A stretch of DNA of 64,000 nucleotides from Chloracidobacterium thermophilum B (lineage in GTDB: Bacteria > Acidobacteriota > Blastocatellia > Chloracidobacteriales > Chloracidobacteriaceae): NCBI RefSeq assembly GCF_000226295.1, contig NC_016024.1:541501-605500 (forward strand), read 5' to 3'. The notes below the pieces were generated by a model. The model did not search any database, was not told where the DNA came from, and saw only the letters and a program-made list of their open reading frames with translations. Of this stretch, positions 25,689 through 34,594 are shown piece after piece. Both the position numbers and the translations under genes were made by a program. How positions within the stretch are numbered: position 1 is the first letter of the stretch; each line of letters starts with the position of its first letter.

Positions 25689-26775
25689 AGTTTGGAAGCA
25701 GTGGCAAGCGGCGTGCCGGTACTGCTACAACCAAGGGATTGCCTATCAGCGTCAGTATGGTGCCCCAAAAACAGCCAGAAAGCTGCGGGACATCATTCTG
25801 CGCTCCGACCTGCCCCAGTGGGTGAAGGACACCCCCTGCCATATCAAGCAGAACGCGGTCGTCGAGGCGTGGTTGGCGTTTCGCCGGAGCAAAGACGCGA
25901 GGTTTCGTAGTGTGCGGGACAGGTCGCATACACTGCAATTCAACGCCGGCAACTTTCGCAATGGGACGTGGTATCCGAAAATCACCCGAGGCTTGACGTT
26001 TCGTGCGTCCGAGGAGATACCCGGAGAATGGACACGCGGAACTGAGCTAATGCGGGTGAAAGACAGATGGTATGCCATCTTTCCTGAGCCCGTGAACGAG
26101 CAGTGTTCGTTAGCAAAGGGGGGGATTGCGCTTGACCCTGGAGTAAGAAGTTTCTTTACAGGGTTTGATGGGACAGGTTTTGTAGATATTGCCAAAGGGG
26201 ACTTTGGTAGGATCGCTCGGCTGTGCTACCACCTGGACGCTCTGCAATCCAGGCTGAGCAAAGTACCGAGACTTAAGCGTAGGCGAATGCGGCAAGCGGC
26301 GTTTCGTCTGCGAGAGAAAATCAGGGACTTGGTGGACGAGTGCCATCGCAAGGTAGCGGCGTTCCTAACGGATAACTACCGATTGATATTTCTCCCCACT
26401 TTCGAGTCAGCCAGGATGGTTGCCAAGGCAGGGAGGAAGTTTGGTAGCAAGACGGCGAGGGCGATGCTCACTTGGGCGCACTATCGGTTCAAACAGTTCC
26501 TGAAGTTTCAAGCCAAAAAGAAAAACGTGGTTGTCGTGGAAGTATCGGAAGCGTACACCAGCAAAACCTGTACCAAGTGCGGGCACATCCACACTAAGTT
26601 AGGTGGTGCAAAGGTGTTTAGATGCCCCAAGTGCAACCATAGGCTACCACGAGATTGGCAAGGTGCTCTGGGTGTTATGCTCAGAGCTTTGCGGGATACC
26701 GCCATTCTGTTCAGAAATGGACAGGATGCTATCGCTTCACCGTTGAGCAGTAATGTTCAGCAGTGTTCAGCGTAA
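25627..26775 (+). CDS. tnpB: TnpB-type RNA-guided nuclease (IS607 accessory protein)
   Basis: About 382 residues. The RuvC catalytic triad is intact: D170 in GGIALDPGVRSFF, E260 in LIFLPTFESAR and D343 in RLPRDWQGALG. A four-cysteine zinc ribbon lies between motifs II and III (CTKCGHIHTK..., FRCPKCNHR). The family start block SRKIRIYPEPA appears at residues 8-18. The start is uncertain: TTG 25627 places it just before this block; ATG 25543 in the same frame is possible but mostly shadows tnpA. TnpB proteins use an RNA made from the element's right end to cut DNA and aid retention of the element. Confidence 0.88.
   Translation: MGSIGLQSRKIRIYPEPALAKVWKQWQAACRYCYNQGIAYQRQYGAPKTARKLRDIILRSDLPQWVKDTPCHIKQNAVVEAWLAFRRSKDARFRSVRDRSHTLQFNAGNFRNGTWYPKITRGLTFRASEEIPGEWTRGTELMRVKDRWYAIFPEPVNEQCSLAKGGIALDPGVRSFFTGFDGTGFVDIAKGDFGRIARLCYHLDALQSRLSKVPRLKRRRMRQAAFRLREKIRDLVDECHRKVAAFLTDNYRLIFLPTFESARMVAKAGRKFGSKTARAMLTWAHYRFKQFLKFQAKKKNVVVVEVSEAYTSKTCTKCGHIHTKLGGAKVFRCPKCNHRLPRDWQGALGVMLRALRDTAILFRNGQDAIASPLSSNVQQCSA
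26756..26774. repeat. IS607 right-end imperfect inverted repeat
   Basis: Inverted partner of the left-end 19-mer at 25041-25059. It overlaps the last codons and the stop of tnpB and lies about 20 bp from the 3' end of the RNase J gene. Confidence 0.6.
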
Positions 26776-26794
26776 ATGTATCAGGCAAGGGCGC

Positions 26795-28468
26795 CTACAC
26801 GACGACAACCAGTGGGACAATGGTCGGTTTTTGTCCTGTGACGCGCATGATATGGCGTTTGAGCGCCAGGCGCAGGTGTTCCTGGAAGTGTTCCTTGCCG
26901 CCGTTGATGCGCTCGGCTGGAGGCAGGGCTTCGACGGCAGCCAGCACCACATCGCGCAGTTCGGCAATTTCTTCCTCGTCGCCATCCACGCCCAGATAAC
27001 CGCGTGTGGTGATTTCCGGCGGCCCGAGCAGCATCCCGCTGGATTCCTCCACGGCGACGCCGGCAATGACGACGCCTTCGTAGGCCAGACGCTTCCGGTC
27101 GCGGAGCAGGGTTTCATCAAGTTCGAGCGAGCAGGTGTCGTCAATATACACCCGGTTGATTGTAATCTTGTCGCCCAGCCGGGCCGTTTCGCCGTCGAGC
27201 ACCACGACATCGCCGCTTTCGACGAGCAGGACGCGGTCGGGGCTGTAGCCCAGCGTCTGACAGGCAAAGAGCTTGTGCCGGTACAGTTGCCGGTATTCGC
27301 CGTGAATGGGAATGAAATACTTTGGGCGCACGGCTTCGAGCATCAGGCGCAGGTCTTCCTGGGCCCCGTGTCCCGACACGTGGATGCGCGCCTGGGTGGC
27401 ATCAATAACCTGGACTTCATTGCGGTAGCAGCGGTTGATGAGCCGTGAGATGGCCTTTTCATTGCCCGGAATCTGGCGGGCCGAAAGCACGACTGTGTCG
27501 CCGGCTTCCATCCAGGCCTGCCGGTGGCTGCGGTCGGCAATCCGCCACATTGCCCCCATCGGTTCACCCTGGCAGCCCGAAGCCAGCACCACGGTTTCGC
27601 CTGGCTCATAGTGCTTGAAGTCCTTGGCGCTGACCAGAAGATCGGCCGTGTCGAGAAAGCCGGTGCGTTCGGCAATCTCGATGTTGCGCTCCATGGCCCG
27701 GCCGACCGCGACCACCTGCCGTCCGAACTGCCGGGCGAGGTCGAAGACGATCTGAATGCGGTGAATGCTTGAAGCAAAGCAACTGACGAAGATGCGTCCG
27801 GTGGCGCGGTCGAAAATTTCCTCCAGCGCCGGGATAACAACCCTTTCGGAGGGCATCTGCCCTGGACGCTCGATGTTGGTTGAGTCGGACAGCAGCGCGA
27901 GCACACCACGGCGTCCGACGGCGCGCAGGCGTTCGACATCAATGGCGTCGCCGCAGACAGGCGTGGCGTCAAACTTGAAGTCCCCGGAGTGCACCACCGT
28001 GCCAATCGGCGTGGTGATGGCCAGCGCGCAGCAATCCACCGTGGAGTGGGAAACCCGGATGTATTCGACGGAAAACGCACCGACCTCGACGGTCTCACCG
28101 GCGCGTACCGGGTGCAGTTGGGTCGTGGCCAGCAGGTGATGTTCTTCAAGGCGCGGCTCGACGATGCTGAGGGTGTAGGGCGTGCCGTACACCGGCACAT
28201 TGACCTTTTTGAGCAGGAACGGCAGTGAGCCGATATGGTCTTCGTGGCTGTGGGTGAGCAGAACGGCCCGCACCTGTTCCCGGTGACGTTCGAGAAAGGT
28301 GAAGTCCGGGGTCATCGAGTCCACACCAAAGTGCCCGACTTCGGAAAACATCAAACCGGCGTCAATCACGATGATGTCTGCGCCGTAGCGCAGCACCATG
28401 CAGTTCATGCCGAACTCGCCGAGTCCGCCCAAGGGGATGATTTCCAGTGTGGTATCGTGTGCATTCAT
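26795..28468 (-). CDS. rnj: Ribonuclease J
   Basis: A 557-residue metallo-beta-lactamase/beta-CASP nuclease with endo- and 5'-exonuclease activity in mRNA decay and rRNA maturation. Zinc ligands are in LTHSHEDHIGSLPFLL, the SHSTVD block and HSGDFKFD; beta-CASP motifs include SDSTNIERPG, VSCFASSIHRIQ, SGCQGEPMGA, and the late ARIHVSGHGAQEDL and PIHGEYR. The C-terminal domain is present and ends in VTGQKPTIVPLVVVV, so the adjacent IS607 has not truncated it. Confidence 0.95.
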   Translation of the reverse strand: MNAHDTTLEIIPLGGLGEFGMNCMVLRYGADIIVIDAGLMFSEVGHFGVDSMTPDFTFLERHREQVRAVLLTHSHEDHIGSLPFLLKKVNVPVYGTPYTLSIVEPRLEEHHLLATTQLHPVRAGETVEVGAFSVEYIRVSHSTVDCCALAITTPIGTVVHSGDFKFDATPVCGDAIDVERLRAVGRRGVLALLSDSTNIERPGQMPSERVVIPALEEIFDRATGRIFVSCFASSIHRIQIVFDLARQFGRQVVAVGRAMERNIEIAERTGFLDTADLLVSAKDFKHYEPGETVVLASGCQGEPMGAMWRIADRSHRQAWMEAGDTVVLSARQIPGNEKAISRLINRCYRNEVQVIDATQARIHVSGHGAQEDLRLMLEAVRPKYFIPIHGEYRQLYRHKLFACQTLGYSPDRVLLVESGDVVVLDGETARLGDKITINRVYIDDTCSLELDETLLRDRKRLAYEGVVIAGVAVEESSGMLLGPPEITTRGYLGVDGDEEEIAELRDVVLAAVEALPPAERINGGKEHFQEHLRLALKRHIMRVTGQKPTIVPLVVVV

Positions 28469-28621
28469 GCCGCCTGCCTTGCGCCGGCCGGAGGGTGGCC
28501 GGCAATGGGTGGTTGGTGAACCGGGAGAAGTTCCCAGTCATAGTAGCGAAGTTTGCCGTCGGCGGCGATGTGTGACAGCTTTGTTTCTGCCATCCCGCCT
28601 GCTCCCGCTTTGGCGTTGCCC

Positions 28622-29434
28622 ATGAACCTGACGGGAAAAATCGGTTTGGTCATTGTCGTGGGGTTGCTGCTGGTGGCGTTGGTCGGACCGTTCTTCATTC
28701 CGCTGGAGCGGGTGACGTTTCAGGACCTGGAACGCAGTTTTGACCCGCCCTCGTGGCAACATCCGATGGGGCTGGACGAAAACGGCCGCGACATCCTGGC
28801 GCGGGTTGTCTATGGGGCGCGAATTTCGCTGTCCGTTGGGGTGACGGTGGTGGTCATTTCAGCCACGGTTGGTCTGCTTCTGGGGTTGCTGTCCGGCTAC
28901 GCCGGGGGCTGGGTGGACCGCTTCATTTCCGGTTTCTGGTTCAACGTGTTTCTGGCCTTTCCGGGCATTCTGCTGGCCATTGCCACCGTGGCCTTTCTCG
29001 GCGCCAGCCTGGCGAACCTCATTTTTGCGCTGTGTGTGATTGGCTGGGTAGGGTATGCCCGGCTTATCCGGGCGCAGGTGCTCAAAGTCCGGGAGTACGA
29101 CTTCGTGACCGCGGCCCGGGCGCTGGGCGCCAGCGACCTGCGGATTCTGTTCCGGCACATTCTGCCGAATGCTGTGCAGCCGTTGATTGTGCAGGCGAGC
29201 CTGGGGATGGCCGGGGCCATTTTGGCTGAGGCCAGTCTGAGTTTTCTGGGGTTGGGGATTCCGCCGCCGATGCCAAGCTGGGGGGCGATGCTGAGTGATG
29301 CCCGGACACACTTCGCTTCAGGGTGGCACCTGACTGTTTTTCCAGCCGCCATGATCACCCTGACGGTACTCGGCTTCAACCTGCTGGGAGATGGATTGCG
29401 GGAGTGGCTCGATCCCAGGCAGCGCCCCCGGTGA
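28622..29434 (+). CDS. DppC/OppC-type ABC transporter permease
   Basis: A 270-residue inner membrane permease of the peptide/nickel transporter family. Residues about 8-30 form the first helix, followed by the family block HPMGLDENGRDILARVVYGARISL. The EAA loop that contacts the ATPase is DFVTAARALGASDLRILFRHILPNA. About six helices are present, ending in LGDGLREWLDPR. No DppB, ATPase or substrate-binding gene is adjacent, so partners must lie elsewhere. ATG 28622 starts the helix naturally, but no strong ribosome site is seen and an upstream start at 28553 or 28568 cannot be excluded. Confidence 0.85.
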   Translation: MNLTGKIGLVIVVGLLLVALVGPFFIPLERVTFQDLERSFDPPSWQHPMGLDENGRDILARVVYGARISLSVGVTVVVISATVGLLLGLLSGYAGGWVDRFISGFWFNVFLAFPGILLAIATVAFLGASLANLIFALCVIGWVGYARLIRAQVLKVREYDFVTAARALGASDLRILFRHILPNAVQPLIVQASLGMAGAILAEASLSFLGLGIPPPMPSWGAMLSDARTHFASGWHLTVFPAAMITLTVLGFNLLGDGLREWLDPRQRPR

Positions 29435-29592
29435 GCATGGGCGCGCGGCTGGTTGCTTCCATTCCCGGTATTGCCTAGCATCAGGGCCACAAACCGCTTG
29501 CCTTCTGAGTTTGTTGCCAACCCGCATTTGTTTTCCGGCAGACCGCCTGTTGCAGAGGTCGCACCGTTGGGTTCAGGGAGGAACTTGTCCGT

Positions 29593-30837
29593 ATGTCTGC
29601 GCCAAACCAACTGGGACACATTCAGCAAAGTTTCAATCAGGTCTTGCAGATGATGTTGTCGGTCTCCGACAAGGTGAGCGACCTCATCTTTTCACCGGGG
29701 CGTCCGCCGCAGGTCGAACTTGTCGGACAACTGCGTGCGGTCAAGATTCAGGGGTTGGAGCAACTCACGCCGCAGCATACCCACGCCTTTGCACAGGTGT
29801 TGCTCGCCAACAATCCGGCCAACCTCGAAAAGTTTGAAAAGTTCGGTTCGGTGGATTTGTCCTACAGTGTGCCGGGGCACTCGCGTTTCCGCGTCAATGT
29901 CTTCAGGCAGCGGGGCACGGAAGCCATTGTCATGCGGGTGATTCCGAATCGGATTCCGACGCTTGAAGAATTGGGGTTGCCGCCCCAGCTCCGCCAGATT
30001 GCCGACCTCAAAAACGGCATCGTGCTGGTGACGGGGCCGACCGGAAGCGGCAAGTCCTCCACACTGGCGGCCATCATCAACCTGATCAACGAGACGAAGT
30101 ACTACCACATCGTCACCATTGAAGACCCCATTGAGTTCATTCACCCGCACAAAAACTCCACAATTCACCAGCGCGAGCTGCACAGCGACACGCCGGATTT
30201 TGCCTTGGCGCTGCGGGCTGCCCTGCGGCAGGCGCCCAAGGTCATTCTTGTCGGTGAAATGCGTGACCGCGAAACCATCGAAATTGCGATGGAAGCCTCT
30301 GAGACAGGGCACCTGGTGCTCTCGACGCTGCACACGATTGACGCGGCCAAAACCGTGGATCGCATCATCGGCGTTTTCCCGAAAAGTGAAGAGCACATTG
30401 TGCGGACGCGCCTGGCGCAGTCGTTTCGCTACATCATTTCCCAGCGGCTCATCCCACGCGCCGACCAGCGGGGGCGGGTGGCGGCCATCGAAATCCTGCG
30501 TTCGACAATGCGGACCCGCGAATACATCGAAAAAGGCGAAACCGCCGGGAAAACCCTCGTGGATGCCATGCGCGACGGGGAAATCGAAGGCATGCAGCAT
30601 TTTGACGGGGTGATCGAAAAGCTCATCCGCCAGAATGTCATCACCAAAGAGGACGGTCTGGCCTACGCCACCAATCCGGGCAACCTCATGTTGCAGTTGA
30701 GCGACATGGGGCGTCCGTCGCCGCAGGATGTCATGCCGCCGACCACTGGCGGCCACCGTATACCCAGTGAGTCTGCCAAGCCCTCACCTGCGCCGGGGGT
30801 ACGTCCCGGCTCAATGCTGGATATGCTTGAACGCTGA
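29593..30837 (+). CDS. pilT: Type IV pilus retraction ATPase PilT/PilU family
   Basis: A 414-residue hexameric secretion ATPase that powers pilus retraction and twitching. The start is set by AGGGAGG about 10 bases upstream. Walker A is GPTGSGKSS, the Asp box is VTIEDPIEF, Walker B is VILVGEMRDRETIEIAMEA, and the His box is LSTLHTIDAAKTVDRI. The C-terminal tail (PSPAPGVRPGSMLDMLER) is Pro-rich. The QRLIPR motif and C-terminal region fit PilT, but PilU cannot be excluded. The only other pilus gene in the window is the prepilin peptidase at 61-62 kb. Confidence 0.92.
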   Translation: MSAPNQLGHIQQSFNQVLQMMLSVSDKVSDLIFSPGRPPQVELVGQLRAVKIQGLEQLTPQHTHAFAQVLLANNPANLEKFEKFGSVDLSYSVPGHSRFRVNVFRQRGTEAIVMRVIPNRIPTLEELGLPPQLRQIADLKNGIVLVTGPTGSGKSSTLAAIINLINETKYYHIVTIEDPIEFIHPHKNSTIHQRELHSDTPDFALALRAALRQAPKVILVGEMRDRETIEIAMEASETGHLVLSTLHTIDAAKTVDRIIGVFPKSEEHIVRTRLAQSFRYIISQRLIPRADQRGRVAAIEILRSTMRTREYIEKGETAGKTLVDAMRDGEIEGMQHFDGVIEKLIRQNVITKEDGLAYATNPGNLMLQLSDMGRPSPQDVMPPTTGGHRIPSESAKPSPAPGVRPGSMLDMLER

Positions 30838-30992
30838 TGGCGTGTGCCACGTCCCCCTGTCCTTGTCCCCAGCCGGACAGAAAGGCTTTTTTCTGGCAGG
30901 GCCCTCTGCCGCGCCGGCGGCCCGTTGCGTCATGGGTTATCAGTCGGTTAGTGTTTCTGCCTGAACCATTTCCGGGCTGGAGGAATTTCGCC

Positions 30993-31322
30993 ATGGACGC
31001 GGCTTCCAAGGCATCTGCTGAGGCATCGCCTCGCACCTTCGAGGCGTTCTTCCCACACTATCTCGCCATGCACAGCCATCCCATGACGCGCATGTTCCAC
31101 TTCATTGGGACGATTTTGCAGGTACCTATCCTGCTGGCCTGTGCCCTGACCGGCTGGTGGTGGGGGCTGCTCGCCATTCCGGTCGTATCTTATGGTCTCG
31201 CCTGGTTTTCCCATTTTGTCTTTGAGCGAAACCGGCCCGCGACGTGGACCAACCCGTGGTACTCCCTGCTCGGCGATTACAAAATGGTGGGCATGATGCT
31301 GCGGGGGCAGTTGTGGCGCTGA
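30993..31322 (+). CDS. DUF962 / Mpo1-like membrane protein
   Basis: A 109-residue protein from ATG 30993, with GGAGGAAT 8 bases upstream. The DUF962 signature is visible: FFPHYLAMHSHPMTRMFHFI, then two hydrophobic segments, then WFSHFVFERNRPATW and NPWYSLLGDYKMV. Yeast Mpo1, of this family, is an iron-dependent 2-hydroxy fatty acid dioxygenase; the conserved His residues are present here. Activity in bacteria is not established. It sits between pilT and a DUF445 gene on the same strand. Confidence 0.85.
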   Translation: MDAASKASAEASPRTFEAFFPHYLAMHSHPMTRMFHFIGTILQVPILLACALTGWWWGLLAIPVVSYGLAWFSHFVFERNRPATWTNPWYSLLGDYKMVGMMLRGQLWR

Positions 31323-31422
31323 CGCGCGTCACACGCCAGTCTATTGCCGGCCGGTAGTCGCTGGGGCGCTGGCCGGACGCTGTTGATGCTTCCTTTCCTT
31401 CGGCTGAAGCGACGGGTGCGCC

Positions 31423-32286
31423 ATGCTGACTTCCGTCTGGGGAACGGCGCTGCTGCATCTGCTGATTGCCACCGGCCATGGCTTTCTTGGGGCGTGGCTG
31501 GCGGTGCGGATGGTGTTTCGTCCCCGCCGGGCGTGGCGACTGTTCGGCTGGCGGATTCCCTTCACGCCGGGCATGATCCCGGCAGAACGCGAGGCCTTTC
31601 TCAAACGCTTCGCCAATGTCATTGCTGAGCGGGTGCTGACGGTCGAAACCATTGCCGATGAAATCATGGCGTTGGGAATCGAGGGGGAAGTGGGCGCGGC
31701 ATCCCTCCGGCACTATGCGGAGCAAACTTCCAGCGAGGAATTCCTGCGCCATCTGGCGCAGCGCATTGTCGCGTTGCTGGCCGATGAACGTAACGCTGCC
31801 GGTATCGGACGCCGGCTGACCGAAGGGTTTGCCAATGTCGTCATTGAGGAAGTCGGGCACACATACGGTCTGGTCGGGCGTCTGATTGCCCACCGGCTTG
31901 TGGAACTGGGGATGCTCAAGCGCATCCTCACCCTGGCGCTCGAAGACATCGCCGTGCTTCTGAGTCAGAACGAGCCGGCACGGACCGCCATGGTGGAAAC
32001 CATCACCACTGTGGGCAGCCACCTGTTTGCCTCGGAGGCGGTCAACCTGCACGTGATGGCTTCGGATGTCACGCCGATTACCGAGTTTGTGCAGTCGCTT
32101 GGCCGCCGGCTTGACATTGAGACCCTGTTGCGGACCCAGCTCGAACGTCTGACCGACCAGATGATTGAGGAACTCATCTACCGCGCAGCCGGCCGGGAGT
32201 TGCGCATGATTGTCCGCTTCGGGGCGCTGGTCGGTCTGGGTGTGGGAATTCTTCAGGCCGGGCTTTTTCTGTTGACGGAATCCTGA
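31423..32286 (+). CDS. DUF445 family membrane protein
   Basis: A 287-residue protein. The N-terminal family block is visible: GHGFLGAWLAVRMVFRPRRA and then WRIPFTPGMIPAEREAF. A long helical central region is followed by a C-terminal hydrophobic helix (VRFGALVGLGVGILQAGLFL). DUF445 proteins are anchored at both ends in the membrane and their function is unsettled. It is probably cotranscribed with the DUF962 gene 100 bp upstream. Confidence 0.85.
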   Translation: MLTSVWGTALLHLLIATGHGFLGAWLAVRMVFRPRRAWRLFGWRIPFTPGMIPAEREAFLKRFANVIAERVLTVETIADEIMALGIEGEVGAASLRHYAEQTSSEEFLRHLAQRIVALLADERNAAGIGRRLTEGFANVVIEEVGHTYGLVGRLIAHRLVELGMLKRILTLALEDIAVLLSQNEPARTAMVETITTVGSHLFASEAVNLHVMASDVTPITEFVQSLGRRLDIETLLRTQLERLTDQMIEELIYRAAGRELRMIVRFGALVGLGVGILQAGLFLLTES

Positions 32287-32312
32287 GAACGATGCGGGAA
32301 CGGCCGGGTGGT

Positions 32313-33086
32313 TTACTCCGGGGGGGTGGAGGCGTCTGCGCTTTGGGAAGTCGCCGTCGGCCGGGTGCTCAGCCGTTCCTGAATGAACGCCAGCATCTTC
32401 TGGAGCACTTCTTCCGGTGAAAGTGACGACGTATCGAGCCAGATGGCATCGTCGGCGCGGCGTAGCGGGGCAATGGCCCGGTTGTAATCCCGGCGGTCAC
32501 GTTCGAGCACGTCCAGGCGGGTCTGTTCGCGGGTGCAGTCCACACCGCGTGCGCGCTGCTCGGCATAGCGGCGTTCGGTGCGTGTTTCCACGCTGGCATC
32601 GAGAAAAAACTTCACGTCGGCATCGGGAAACACGTGGGTGCCGATGTCGCGTCCGTCCATGACGACCGTCCCTTCAGCGCCCATGCGCCGCTGCTGAGCC
32701 ACGAGCGCCGACCGGACGCCGGCGATAGCCGACACAATTGAGGCATAGCGGCTGACGACGGGCAGCCGGATGTCCTCGGAGACATCCTCGTTGTCAGCAA
32801 AAACCTGCAGGTGAAACGGATCGCCGGCCAGTGTAATCGCTGTGGTGCGGGCAATTTCGGACAACCGGGCTTCCTGTTCGGGGTTCAGGGGTTCGGGTGG
32901 GTCGCTGGGATGAATCACTCCCAGCCGGAAGCCCTTGAGAGCGACAGTGCGGTACATGGCACCCGTGTCGATGTAGAGCGCGCCAAGCTGCGCCGCCAGA
33001 AGCTTCCCGATGGTGCTTTTGCCGGCGCCGGCCGGACCATCAATGGCAATGACGATGTGTTGAGCGGGCGGTGTGACTTCCTTCAT
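32313..33086 (-). CDS. cmk: Cytidylate kinase
   Basis: A 257-residue NMP kinase phosphorylating CMP and dCMP. The P-loop is AIDGPAGAGKSTIGK, followed by LYIDTGAMYRTVAL, the insert domain, SRYASIVSAIAGVR, VMDGRDIGTHVFPDAD and KFFLDAS. The C-terminus carries about 20 extra polar residues (TRPTATSQSADASTPPE). Convergent with the DUF445 gene, 26 bp apart. It is not next to rpsA, its common neighbour elsewhere. Confidence 0.93.
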   Translation of the reverse strand: MKEVTPPAQHIVIAIDGPAGAGKSTIGKLLAAQLGALYIDTGAMYRTVALKGFRLGVIHPSDPPEPLNPEQEARLSEIARTTAITLAGDPFHLQVFADNEDVSEDIRLPVVSRYASIVSAIAGVRSALVAQQRRMGAEGTVVMDGRDIGTHVFPDADVKFFLDASVETRTERRYAEQRARGVDCTREQTRLDVLERDRRDYNRAIAPLRRADDAIWLDTSSLSPEEVLQKMLAFIQERLSTRPTATSQSADASTPPE

Positions 33087-33148
33087 AGGTGTCAGGGCCG
33101 CTGTGGGCTGCCGCGCAGATGCTGCGGGCGGTCTGGAGTATGTGACCT

Positions 33149-33826
33149 TCAGAACACGGCTTCTCCGGCCAGATCGGCGATGACCAGGGGATAGACGACA
33201 TCCAGAAACTGCTGGACGATATAGCCGGAGGCGCCCCAGATTGGGTCACGGTCGGCATGATGGAAAAAATACACATTGCGGAGACGGTGATTGACGATGA
33301 ACTGCCGCACTTCACGGGCTTCAGTCCGCGCAATGACAGGTAGTGGAACTTCGATGAGGGCTTCGGTTTCGCGGTCATCAAGGCGGAACTCCATAGGGTA
33401 GGGAATGACGCCCACCACTGGAGTAATCCGAAAACCGGTATGCGTGGCAAAGGTTTCGAGCAAACCAAGCACCAGCACCTGCTCTGCCGGCAGACCGATT
33501 TCTTCCTGGGCTTCGCGCAGCGCCGTCATCACGGGGGAGATGTCTTGGGGGTCGCGCCGTCCGCCCGGAAAGGCTACTTCCCCACGGTGGCGACGCAGGT
33601 GGGAGGCCCGCTTGGTCAACAGCAGGTGGGGGATACCCTGCTTGAAAAACAATGGAACCAGTACCGCCGCCTGCACGTCATCACCGCCGGTCGGCTGATA
33701 GCCGGCATCCCACGGTTGCAGCACTTGCGCCGCCTGCCGCGTAAACTCGATGCTGACCGTGTAACGTTGTAAGTCAGCCCCACCCTGGCTGCTGACGGAC
33801 CAACCTGATTGGAGATGGATACCCAT
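33149..33826 (-). CDS. Nudix hydrolase, CoA pyrophosphatase-like
   Basis: A 225-residue Nudix protein. The Nudix box is GGRRDPQDISPVMTALREAQ plus EEIGL, with the upstream block LTKRASHLRRHRGEVAFPGG typical of the NudL/CoA-diphosphatase subfamily (UPF0035 signature LLTxRxxxLxxHxGxxxFPGG). It probably hydrolyses CoA or related diphosphates. The chosen ATG at 33826 shares a CATG with the oppositely directed gene starting at 33825. No ribosome site is evident for it, so the true start may be slightly downstream. Confidence 0.88.
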   Translation of the reverse strand: MGIHLQSGWSVSSQGGADLQRYTVSIEFTRQAAQVLQPWDAGYQPTGGDDVQAAVLVPLFFKQGIPHLLLTKRASHLRRHRGEVAFPGGRRDPQDISPVMTALREAQEEIGLPAEQVLVLGLLETFATHTGFRITPVVGVIPYPMEFRLDDRETEALIEVPLPVIARTEAREVRQFIVNHRLRNVYFFHHADRDPIWGASGYIVQQFLDVVYPLVIADLAGEAVF

Positions 33827-34433
33827 GCGGATGTTATACGTACTCGTGCTGCTTGGCGTTTGGTTCACCACGGCGGAGGGACAAACCCCGCGTCGCCGTG
33901 CCCTGCCGCCGTCCCCGGTTCCAGTGACGACCACGCTCCCTGACCGGATGCCAGCCGAGCCGTCGGCCGGGGTGTCGGGTGCCCCGGACGCCGAGCCGCC
34001 CGATCCCATCGTGCGAGAACTCCAGGCCCTGGTCAAGGCAGTCGTGGCGCTCAAGGCGCAAACCAGGGTGCAGGCCGCCAATGTCCTGCTGGATACCCTG
34101 CTCAAACGCCAGACCACGCTCGAAGGCCAGATCGAAACCATTCAGTCTGAGTATGACCGGGTACGCGCTGAGCGGGCGGCCAACCTGGCACGGTTGCAAG
34201 ACCTGGCGGCGGAAGTGTCGCGTATGGCTTATGTGTCCCAGGCAGAGGCCGAGGCGCGCGTGCGGGCCGATGTGGCCAGTCGGGATGCCGCCTTTCAGAC
34301 CCGCCTGACGAGTCTGGAGGCCCGTTTCAACGAAAAGCGCGCTGAACTGGTGCAGGTCAATGCCGAAATCGAGTTGCTCAAGGGCCGCCTCCGGGGCTTC
34401 ATTGACGAGCCGGCTGAGACTGGCCAGCCCTGA
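33825..34433 (+). CDS. Exported coiled-coil protein
   Basis: A 202-residue protein with a signal peptide (MRMLYVLVLLGVWFTTAEG), a Pro-rich stretch to about residue 62, and then a long heptad-like helical region (about 64-190) dominated by Ala, Glu, Arg and Leu. It is probably a periplasmic coiled coil. GGAG lies about 10 bases upstream. Its ATG overlaps that of the divergent Nudix gene. No family is recognised. Confidence 0.7.
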   Translation: MRMLYVLVLLGVWFTTAEGQTPRRRALPPSPVPVTTTLPDRMPAEPSAGVSGAPDAEPPDPIVRELQALVKAVVALKAQTRVQAANVLLDTLLKRQTTLEGQIETIQSEYDRVRAERAANLARLQDLAAEVSRMAYVSQAEAEARVRADVASRDAAFQTRLTSLEARFNEKRAELVQVNAEIELLKGRLRGFIDEPAETGQP

Positions 34434-34594
34434 TACCGCAACCAGTTTTCCGGCAGGAACCTGCTGAAAGGGATAGCCACCTTCCGAGTGGCTTCGATAA
34501 AGTCTGCGGCACCAAGGAAAGCTCTCTGCGCTTGCATTCGTTGACGCTTTCAGCGAATGGGCCACACTACCTTTACTCAGGAGTCCTGCAATCT

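Larger units (their letters stand above)
25041..26774. mobile_element. IS607-family insertion sequence with tnpA and tnpB
   Basis: A roughly 1.73-kb element between priA and the RNase J gene. It encodes a serine recombinase with an N-terminal MerR-like HTH (tnpA) and an overlapping TnpB, the typical IS607 layout. Ends were placed at imperfect inverted repeats of 19 bp (25041-25059 and 26756-26774, 17 of 19 bases matching). The element is lower in GC than its flanks. Both genes look intact, so it may be recent or active. IS607 elements make no target duplication, so the exact boundaries are an estimate. Confidence 0.82.
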
